From: CAYYNP01 sp964472545
GTDB taxonomy: Bacteria; Planctomycetota; Planctomycetia; Pirellulales; Thermoguttaceae
Length of the DNA: 30,694 bases
NCBI GenBank assembly: GCA_964472545.1
Contig: CAYYNP010000094.1
Location: 1-30,694 of the forward strand
Direction: 5' to 3'
Positions 24,788 to 30,694 of this stretch are shown here, piece by piece (the stretch's first letter is position 1; every line of letters begins with the position of its first letter). The notes under the pieces were generated by a model. The model was not told the origin of the DNA, searched no databases, and saw only the letters and a list, made by a program, of their open reading frames with translations. The position numbers and the translations under genes are program-made.

Positions 24788-26380
24788 ATGTCGCTCTCAA
24801 GCCTGCGTATCACCGTGCGATGCCTCCTGTTACTGACATTGCCGACCGTCACGATTACGGTGGCTGCCGAACACGGCGAGGTCGTCTATCGGGCCGATTT
24901 CGACGCGGCCGATTGTCTGCAAGATTGGGAGCCGGCCGAGCCGCCGGGCGTGAGTCTTGCGCGACTCGACGGCGGTTCACAGTGCCTCGCGGTGGAACGT
25001 TCGGCCGACGATACACTGGCCAGCCGAGGCGTGCGCCGACGTTTGCCGATCGAAAAGCTCCGCGGCACGCTCGTGCTGATCGAGGCGAAGGTCAAGGCCG
25101 ACAACGTGGCCGAACCGCCAAACCCTTGGAATGGGATCGAGTGCATGCTGCACACGATTTCGCCCGGCGGTCAGCGTTGGCAGCAAAAGAACAGCGTCTT
25201 CGGCACGTTCGACTTCAAGCCGATCCGCTTCGTGGCCGAGGTCCCGCCCGACGCTACCGAAGCCTGGATCGTGCTGGGGCTCGAACAAACCACCGGTCGC
25301 GTATGGTTTGACGACCTGCGGATCAGCACGATCGCCTCGCGGCGTGCGAAGCCGACCGAAAAGCCCGCCGAGCCGGCATACAAAGGCCACAACTTGCCTC
25401 GGCTGCGCGGCGCGATGATCGGCCAGGTCGACGAGGCCGACCTGCGCGTGCTAGGCGGCGCGTGGAAGGCCAACCACGTCCGCTGGCAGTTGATCTGGGG
25501 CGGTTTTCCACGCAGCCCGGCCGACAACGCCGACGTGGAGACCTACAACCGTTGGCTCGAGTCGCAGTTACAGCGCATCGATCGTCTGCTGCCGGTCTGC
25601 CGCGAGCTGGGCATGCTGGTGTTGATCGACCTGCACACGCCGCCCGGCGGCCGCAACCCGGCCAACGAGTGCCGCATCTTCAAGGAGCAACGTTTCCAGC
25701 AGGCGTTCGTCGACGTCTGGCAACGGATCGCCCGACGCTACCGCGGCAACCCGACGGTCTGGGGCTACGACCTGGTCAACGAGCCGGTCGAGGGCGTGGT
25801 GGGCCAGCGGCTGATGGATTGGCACGCCCTGGCCACGCACACGGCCAAGCAGGTCCGCACGATCGACCCGGACCACGCGATCGTCGTCGAACCGGCCCCG
25901 TGGGGCAGCCCGGCGTCGCTGGCCTTCTTCGAGCCGCTCAACGTGCCCGGCGTGGTCTACAGCGTACACATGTACCAGCCCCATCGCTTCACGCATCAAG
26001 GCATCTACGGCAACCCCGCCGGCGTCCGGTACCCGGGCCGCGTCGACGGCAGGCATTGGGACCGCGCGACGTTGGAGCATGCACTGAAGCCGGCGATCGA
26101 CTATCAGCGCGATTACGGTGTGCATATCTATCTCGGCGAGTTCAGCGCCATCCGCTGGGCGCCCGGCGACAGTGCCCATGACTACCTCAGCGACTGCATC
26201 GCGATCTTCGAGCAACACGGCTGGGACTGGGCCTATCACGCCTTCCGCGAGTGGGACGGCTGGAGCGTGGAGCACGGCCCGGACCGTGACGATCACCGTC
26301 CGAGCCGCGAACCGACCGACCGGGAGAAGCTCCTGCGGAGATGGTTCGAGCAGAACCGGAAACACGAGCCGAGCCGTTAG
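24788..26380 (+). CDS. Secreted GH5-family glycoside hydrolase
   Basis: 530 residues from ATG 24788, with a signal peptide (LRITVRCLLLLTLPTVTITVAA). Residues about 31-185 form a beta-sandwich, CBM-like domain (VYRADFDAADCLQDWEP at the start, VWFDDLRISTI at the end). Residues about 205-520 form the GH5 (cellulase-type) TIM barrel: MLVLIDLHTPPGG, WGYDLVNEP with acid/base Glu332, YSVHMYQPH, and YLGEFS with nucleophile Glu451, then WAYHAFREWDGW. Family members cut beta-1,4-glucans, mannans and related chains with retention; the subfamily cannot be fixed here. Acts outside the cytoplasm. It stands 48 bp after a block of palindromes and 221 bp before the DUF39 operon, so it is probably transcribed alone. 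Confidence 0.92.
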   Translation: MSLSSLRITVRCLLLLTLPTVTITVAAEHGEVVYRADFDAADCLQDWEPAEPPGVSLARLDGGSQCLAVERSADDTLASRGVRRRLPIEKLRGTLVLIEAKVKADNVAEPPNPWNGIECMLHTISPGGQRWQQKNSVFGTFDFKPIRFVAEVPPDATEAWIVLGLEQTTGRVWFDDLRISTIASRRAKPTEKPAEPAYKGHNLPRLRGAMIGQVDEADLRVLGGAWKANHVRWQLIWGGFPRSPADNADVETYNRWLESQLQRIDRLLPVCRELGMLVLIDLHTPPGGRNPANECRIFKEQRFQQAFVDVWQRIARRYRGNPTVWGYDLVNEPVEGVVGQRLMDWHALATHTAKQVRTIDPDHAIVVEPAPWGSPASLAFFEPLNVPGVVYSVHMYQPHRFTHQGIYGNPAGVRYPGRVDGRHWDRATLEHALKPAIDYQRDYGVHIYLGEFSAIRWAPGDSAHDYLSDCIAIFEQHGWDWAYHAFREWDGWSVEHGPDRDDHRPSREPTDREKLLRRWFEQNRKHEPSR

Positions 26381-26394
26381 GATTTCCGTCTCCC

Positions 26395-26475
26395 CGTTTA
26401 GCCGCCGCCGGCACGGCGGTGTGAAGCGGAAGCCGGCTGCGACGACCATACCGCCGTGCCGCCCGCGGCTAAACG
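26395..26475. repeat. Inverted repeat after GH5 gene
   Basis: Arms 26395-26420 and 26450-26475 (26 nt) are near-perfect reverse complements with CGTTTAGCCGC at the outer ends and GGCACGGCGGT at the inner ends; the mismatches are in the middle of the arms. It starts 15 bp past the GH5 stop and could serve as a terminator-like hairpin, though no T-run follows. Confidence 0.85.
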
Positions 26476-26601
26476 CAAATGGACCCTTGCAGCCCCATCC
26501 GCTTCTGGTAAACTCGATCGATAGGCTCGATTGCTGCGGCCTTGCGAACGAAATCGCCGAAACGCCGGCCGAGTGCGGACCACCCTCAACGAAAAGGGCC
26601 A

Positions 26602-27789
26602 ATGAAAACCTATCAACAGATCAACGACCGTATCGCCTCGGGCAAGGCGGTCGTGCTGACCGCGGACGAGATCATCGACTACGTCGACCGCAAGGGGGTC
26701 GAGGCGGCAGCCGAAGAGGTCGACGTGGTGACCACCGCCACCTTCGGCCCCATGTGCTCCTCCGGCTGCTTTCTGAACTTCGGCCACTCCAAGCCCAAGA
26801 TCCGAATGTCGGAGGCCTGGGTCGAAGACGTGCTGGTCTATACGGGCGTGGCGGCGGTGGACGTTTACCTCGGCGCGACCCAGCTTCGCCACGGCGATCC
26901 GGCCAACATGTACTACCCCGGCGAGTTCCGCTACGGCGGCGGCCACGTGATGGAGGATCTGGTGGCGGGCAAGACGCTGCAACTCTTTGCCCTCTCCTAC
27001 GGCACCGACTGCTACCCGTTGCGCGAGATGCGCACCTATTTCACCATCGACGACCTGAACCAGGCGATCATGGTCAATCCGCGGAACTGCTACCAGAACT
27101 ACAACGTGGCAATCAACGATTCGGAAGAGGCAATCCACACTTACATGGGCACCCTGGAGCCGCACCGCAAGAACGTGAACTATTGTTCGGCCGGCCAACT
27201 CTCGCCGCTGTTGAACGATCCCAGCTATGAAACGATCGGCGTGGGTACCAAGGTCTGGCTGGCCGGTGCCCGGGGCCACGTCTACGCCGAGGGCACCCAA
27301 CACGCCGGCGGCGGCCAAAGAACGCCGGACGGTATCCCCATGGGCGGGGCCGGCACCCTGGCCCTGACCGGCGACATGAAGCAGATGCGGCCGGAGTTCG
27401 TCCGCGGCGTGAGCTTCCGCGGCTACGGCATCTCAGTGGGTCTCGGCGTCGGCGTGCCGATCCCAATCCTCAACCCGTACGTGCTCAAGCGAACCTGTGT
27501 CCGCGACCGCGACATCCTGGCGCCGGTGGTCGACTACAGCCAGGATTATCCGCAGAACACCGGCAAGGTCGTCTGCCACGTCAGCTACGAGCAGCTCCGC
27601 AGCGGCCAGATCGACGTCGAAGGCAAGAGCATCCCGGTCGGCTCGCTCTCGTCGTACCACAAGGCGCTGGAGATTGCCGAGTTGCTGGCCGACGAAGTGC
27701 GGCGCGGAGACTTCCAGCTTGCCGAACCGATCGCGCCGCTTCCGAAAGATTCGGTCATGAAGCCGCTGATGCTGAAGGAGAAACCGTGA
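26602..27789 (+). CDS. DUF39 homocysteine biosynthesis protein
   Basis: 395 residues from ATG 26602 with GAAAAGGG upstream; a TTG at 26542 in frame is rejected. DUF39 proteins, with a NIL-ferredoxin, convert aspartate semialdehyde and sulfide to homocysteine in methanogens (Methanosarcina MA1821/MA1822) and are needed for methionine synthesis in Desulfovibrio. The conserved cysteine motif TFGPMCSSGCFLNFGH (Cys52, Cys56) and SYGTDCYPLRE (Cys137) are present, as are TKVWLAGARGHVYAEGTQH and the closing GVGVPIPIL segment. Unlike the archaeal type it stops without C-terminal CBS domains. Cytoplasmic. Its stop overlaps the ferredoxin start by one base (TGATG), so the two are translationally coupled. 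Confidence 0.93.
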   Translation: MKTYQQINDRIASGKAVVLTADEIIDYVDRKGVEAAAEEVDVVTTATFGPMCSSGCFLNFGHSKPKIRMSEAWVEDVLVYTGVAAVDVYLGATQLRHGDPANMYYPGEFRYGGGHVMEDLVAGKTLQLFALSYGTDCYPLREMRTYFTIDDLNQAIMVNPRNCYQNYNVAINDSEEAIHTYMGTLEPHRKNVNYCSAGQLSPLLNDPSYETIGVGTKVWLAGARGHVYAEGTQHAGGGQRTPDGIPMGGAGTLALTGDMKQMRPEFVRGVSFRGYGISVGLGVGVPIPILNPYVLKRTCVRDRDILAPVVDYSQDYPQNTGKVVCHVSYEQLRSGQIDVEGKSIPVGSLSSYHKALEIAELLADEVRRGDFQLAEPIAPLPKDSVMKPLMLKEKP

Positions 27790-28208
27790 TGAGCGAAACG
27801 GCCACCAAGAAACTGATGCTCTCGTTCCCCGGCTGGGACCGCAAGAAACCGATCATCTACCATCTGGTCAAAGACTATAACCTGATGGTCAACGTCTATC
27901 GCGCCCAGATCACGCCCGAGGAAGAAGGCCACCTGGTGCTGGACGTCACCGGCACCGAGGAGGAGATCGAGCGGGGGCTCGACTTCATGCGGACCTTCAA
28001 CGTGACCATCAACGACACCGGCAAGGGAGTGATTCGCGACTCCGACCGCTGCACGCACTGCGGCCACTGCGTGGTCCATTGCCCCACCGGAGCCCTGCAA
28101 ATCGTCGACCCCGCCACCCGCGAGGTGCTCTACGACGAGGCCGAGTGTATCGAGTGTTTAGCGTGTATCCGCGTGTGTCCGTACGGGGCGTGTGCGTCGG
28201 CGTTTTGA
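27789..28208 (+). CDS. NIL-domain 2x[4Fe-4S] ferredoxin
   Basis: 139 residues. The ATG at 27789 shares one base with the DUF39 stop; a GTG one codon earlier is possible but less likely. Residues about 7-76 form the NIL domain (LMLSFPGWDRKKPIIYHLVK; VLDVTGTEEEIERGLDFM), which in other proteins binds small ligands. Residues 84-133 hold two CxxCxxCxxxCP motifs: Cys88, 91, 94, 98 and Cys120, 123, 126, 130, typical for two 4Fe-4S clusters. It resembles MA1822, the redox partner of DUF39, and would deliver electrons for the reductive sulfide-assimilation step. Cytoplasmic and probably oxygen-sensitive. Confidence 0.93.
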   Translation: MSETATKKLMLSFPGWDRKKPIIYHLVKDYNLMVNVYRAQITPEEEGHLVLDVTGTEEEIERGLDFMRTFNVTINDTGKGVIRDSDRCTHCGHCVVHCPTGALQIVDPATREVLYDEAECIECLACIRVCPYGACASAF

Positions 28209-28232
28209 TACTACTTTGCAGGCTTGCTCCGT

Positions 28233-28329
28233 GGGTGGCTGGGGCAAAGCGCAGCGGTGCCCCAGGTTGTTGGCCGTTTCACGACCCGGTGAATCACTGG
28301 GGCACCGCTGCGCTTTGCCCCAGCCACCC
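28233..28329. repeat. REP-like inverted pair inside the DUF39 operon
   Basis: Perfect 33-nt inverted repeat, arms 28233-28265 and 28297-28329, spacer 31 nt. Each arm has a GGGTGGC head and an internal palindrome CTGGGGCA/TGCCCCAG. It takes up most of the 149-bp gap between the ferredoxin stop and the UPF0280 start, and could form a very strong mRNA hairpin. Confidence 0.95.
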
Positions 28330-28357
28330 CGCGATCATCACAACGCCACGCCGCACC

Positions 28358-29050
28358 GTGACCGAAAAGCGAACCTACCGCACCTTCACGCACCGCGAAG
28401 CCGTCTTTCGCATCTGCTGCGCGCAGTTCGACGCGGTCACCGAACAGATCGTTCGCCAGCGGCAGATCCTCGAAGAGTACATCCAGCGCGACGATACCTT
28501 CCGCGCCGCCTTTGAGCCGACGGATCTGCGCGACGACGCACCCGAGTCTGCCCGACGCATGGCCCGGGCGGCCCGGCTGGTCGGCGTCGGCCCGATGGCG
28601 GCCGTGGCCGGCACCATGGCCCAACTTGCCGCAGAAGCCGGCTTGCACGCCGGGGCCGATGAAGCGATCGTCGAGAACGGCGGGGATATCTACCTCAAGG
28701 CCCGGCAGCCGGTGATCATCGGCCTCTACGCCGGCTCGGCCGACGTGGGCGACCGGCTCGGCTTCTCGCTGCAGCCGAACGACACGCCGCTGGCGATCTG
28801 CTCCTCCTCGGGCAAGATGGGCCACTCGATGAGCCTGGGCGATTGCGACCTGGCCGCGGTCGTGGCCCAAGACGCTGCCCTGGCCGACGCCGCCGCCACC
28901 CAAGCGGCCAACCTGGTACGCGACGTGTCCGATGTCGACCCCACGCTCGAGCGGATCGCTGCCATCGAGGGCGTCGACGGCGTGTTGATCGCCAAACACG
29001 ACCGCGTGGGGCTCGCCGGGAGCCTGCCGCAGTTGGTCAAGGCCGTCTGA
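28358..29050 (+). CDS. UPF0280 (COG2122) ApbE-like protein
   Basis: 230 residues from GTG 28358. The frame is open further upstream, but that part runs through the 33-nt inverted repeat and the ferredoxin end, and the conserved protein begins at MTEKRTYRTFTHREAVFRIC. No clear Shine-Dalgarno precedes the GTG. Family motifs are GPMAAVAGTMAQLAAE (78-93), ENGGDIYLK (106-114), CSSSGKMGHSMSLG (148-161) and DCDLAAVVA. The Methanosarcina homologue MA1715 helps sulfide assimilation together with the DUF39/NIL-ferredoxin pair, and the gene order here supports the same role. The family is related to the FAD:protein FMN transferase ApbE, but its exact reaction is not settled. Cytoplasmic. Confidence 0.9.
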   Translation: MTEKRTYRTFTHREAVFRICCAQFDAVTEQIVRQRQILEEYIQRDDTFRAAFEPTDLRDDAPESARRMARAARLVGVGPMAAVAGTMAQLAAEAGLHAGADEAIVENGGDIYLKARQPVIIGLYAGSADVGDRLGFSLQPNDTPLAICSSSGKMGHSMSLGDCDLAAVVAQDAALADAAATQAANLVRDVSDVDPTLERIAAIEGVDGVLIAKHDRVGLAGSLPQLVKAV

Positions 29051-29340
29051 CGGGTCGAGTGACCTCCGCCGGACCGCCGAGGGGCCCCTTTGCCATGCTG
29101 ACGGACTTCAAAGGAAACTTCTTGGTCGCTCGCTTCGTCTGATTTGATGATGTGGCAGCCGATGTCCTTCGTGCCGATTGACCGCACCCACTATCTGGGG
29201 TCCGCGATTTCGTCGAGGTGGGGCACCGGCTGCCTTGCGGTGCCGTATGTTTCTGTATGGGCAATGCGGCGACCCGGACCGCGCCGCATCAAACGGCCCC
29301 GTTGACAACGCAAAAAGCCCTCCCCCTCAGAGGTTTGCCG
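29051..29340. other. Spacer with small hairpins
   Basis: A 290-bp gap without a convincing gene. Two small hairpins are visible: GGCACCG/CGGTGCC (29222-29244) and ATGCGGCG/CGCCGCAT (29264-29289). Either could be a terminator of the DUF39 operon or part of a leader for the downstream gene. An AGAGG motif lies 9 nt before the ATG at 29341. Confidence 0.4.
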
Positions 29341-30694
29341 ATGTGTAAAGGCCTGATTTTCTCGACCGTGGTTTTCTCGGCCATGGCCGTCGTGGCCGGT
29401 ATCTCCTTCCCGGTGTCTGCTGCTGTTGATCTAGTGACGATCCCCCGACGCGAGGGGGTTCAGCTCACGATCTACAACTCTGAAGACGTCACCATGGTTC
29501 GCGAGCACCGCATGTTGACCGTCAAACGGGGGGTTAACCGGATCCAATTCTCCTGGGCCAACACGCTCATCGACCCGACCAGCATCGACTTCCGGATTCT
29601 CGATCATCAGGACGCCGTCGACCTGATCGACACCACTTTTCCCGCCGGACGCAACGACGCCCTGCAATGGAACGTCCAAAGCGGCATCGACGGCAAACTG
29701 CCGGTCGAGATTCGCTACTTCACCAGCGGCATCACCTGGACCGCCGATTACGTCGGCATCGCCAACGAAGACGAAACGAAGCTCGACGTCACCGGCTACG
29801 TCCGCGTCTTGAACAACTCGGGCGAACTCTACGACAACGCCCAAACCCGGCTGGTCGTGGGCACGATCAACCTGGTCGAGAAGATCGCCGAACTCGCCCG
29901 GCAACCGGCACCCGGCGACGACGCCGGCCTCCCCCGTTCCTACAGCGAACTCTCCGCCGACGCGAAGACCAAGTACCGCGCCGAACTCGGCGGCGCGCTG
30001 GACCGGGCCGACAAGCAGGCCAGCGATGACGATTACGCCAAGCGGCCCAAGAGCGTGGTGAAGGAAGGTCTCTCCGAGTACTTCCTCTTCACCATCGAGG
30101 GCCGCGAGGACATCAAGCATGCCGAGCCGAAACGACTCGTTTCGATGAAGGTCGCCGAAGTCCCGCTGGAGTGCTTCTACAAGCTCACCGATCGCGACGG
30201 CGGCACGCAATTCACGAAATACTATCGCTTCAAGAACCTCAAGCTGGTCGACGACGCCGGCGCCGAAAAGGAACTGCCGCCGATGGAGAACCTGGGGCTC
30301 AGCCCGTTGCCCGACGGCATGGTGCGGCTCTTCTCCGAGTATCGCAACCTCGATTTGGCCTACGTCGGCGGCACGACGACCAAGTACGTGCCGATCGGCG
30401 ATCGCGTCGAAGTCAACGTGGGACACGATCCCGATCTGACGATCGTCCGGCGGCTGAAGGATCAGCAGATCAGCAACGTTGTCGCCCGGCAGTACAAGCG
30501 GCGGCTGGACAATACCTACGTGATGTACTACGACTTGATCGACTACGACGAAACCTTCGTTTACGAAGAGGAAATCGTCTCCGGCAAGCCGGCCGACGTC
30601 AACAGCGAACTCGAACGCCGCTTCGACGACAACGTGGTCCTCTGGGGCAGCGAAGGGCAGCCGAAGGACTGGAACTCCAACGAGCCCGGGGCGT
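29341..30694 (+). CDS. Exported DUF4139-like protein, cut by window end
   Basis: 451 codons are open from ATG 29341 with no stop before the window ends, so the gene is partial at its 3' end. The start has CAGAGG upstream, and residues 1-28 form a signal peptide (LIFSTVVFSAMAVVAGISFP). The early segment VQLTIYNSEDVTMVREHRML, then GVNRIQFSWANTLIDPTSIDFRI, is the pattern of DUF4139-type proteins, which carry a mainly beta-sheet domain. Later features are LPVEIRYFTSGITWTADYVG and DVTGYVRVLNNSGELYDNA, both typical of the family, then a charged region near 180-235. Function unknown; probably periplasmic. It has no obvious link to the sulfide operon upstream. Confidence 0.82.
   Translation, partial: MCKGLIFSTVVFSAMAVVAGISFPVSAAVDLVTIPRREGVQLTIYNSEDVTMVREHRMLTVKRGVNRIQFSWANTLIDPTSIDFRILDHQDAVDLIDTTFPAGRNDALQWNVQSGIDGKLPVEIRYFTSGITWTADYVGIANEDETKLDVTGYVRVLNNSGELYDNAQTRLVVGTINLVEKIAELARQPAPGDDAGLPRSYSELSADAKTKYRAELGGALDRADKQASDDDYAKRPKSVVKEGLSEYFLFTIEGREDIKHAEPKRLVSMKVAEVPLECFYKLTDRDGGTQFTKYYRFKNLKLVDDAGAEKELPPMENLGLSPLPDGMVRLFSEYRNLDLAYVGGTTTKYVPIGDRVEVNVGHDPDLTIVRRLKDQQISNVVARQYKRRLDNTYVMYYDLIDYDETFVYEEEIVSGKPADVNSELERRFDDNVVLWGSEGQPKDWNSNEPGA

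Noticed and set aside
26542..26601. Upstream TTG start for the DUF39 protein
   Set aside because: It adds a basic 20-residue stretch not seen in the family; ATG 26602 has a ribosome site and begins at the conserved N-terminus.
28079..28357. Upstream in-frame extension of the UPF0280 protein
   Set aside because: The extension overlaps the ferredoxin gene and the inverted repeat; family similarity starts at the GTG at 28358.

Overview
The window is GC-rich bacterial chromosome, and its gene content suggests a planctomycete, probably Pirellulales-like (inference from gene families, with no marker gene in view). Typical signs are many exported proteins with signal peptides, a sulfatase, DUF1080 and DUF4159 proteins, a Tat-exported Gfo/Idh/MocA oxidoreductase, LRR/HEAT/FG-GAP proteins, and large spacers filled with palindromic repeats.

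Layout. Positions 1-9200 hold an unrecognised protein, a toroid/DUF4159 protein, a membrane-anchored FGE-like protein, an LRR protein, a convergently overlapping HEAT-repeat protein and a secreted FG-GAP propeller. Position 9421 starts a complete Ni,Fe carbon monoxide dehydrogenase (cooS) with all cluster ligands and the active-site Lys. It is followed by a possible small gene and about 700 bp of repeats (a large nested inverted repeat plus a 26-bp tandem array). Positions 12493-21840 are a minus-strand block of five exported carbohydrate-related proteins: a GH32-like protein with LamG domain, a type I sulfatase, a secreted methyltransferase-DUF1080 fusion, a Gfo/Idh/MocA oxidoreductase, and a DUF4185-like protein with a discoidin-like C-terminus. 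Plus-strand genes follow: an old-yellow-enzyme/FAD reductase with a 4Fe-4S site, a GH5 hydrolase, the three-gene set DUF39 / NIL-ferredoxin / UPF0280 (homocysteine synthesis from sulfide in methanogens and some anaerobic bacteria), and a DUF4139 protein cut by the window end.

How they fit. The DUF1080 domain (3-keto-glycoside hydrolase family) beside a Gfo/Idh/MocA oxidoreductase fits oxidation of a sugar followed by non-hydrolytic-type glycoside cleavage. The GH32-like, GH5, sulfatase and DUF4185-like proteins would prepare a sulfated or complex polysaccharide. CooS, the Fe-S OYE reductase and the DUF39 set all point to an anaerobic or microaerobic, sulfide-exposed lifestyle.

The most unusual signals are the secreted methyltransferase-DUF1080 fusion, the GH32-like protein that seems to lack the acid/base Glu, CooS and sulfide-assimilation genes in one planctomycete-like segment, and a large family of REP-like palindromes with two head types (GTAG and GGGTGSC), mostly arranged as inverted pairs. 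One pair sits inside the DUF39 operon. No RNA gene, CRISPR array, transposase or phage gene was seen.
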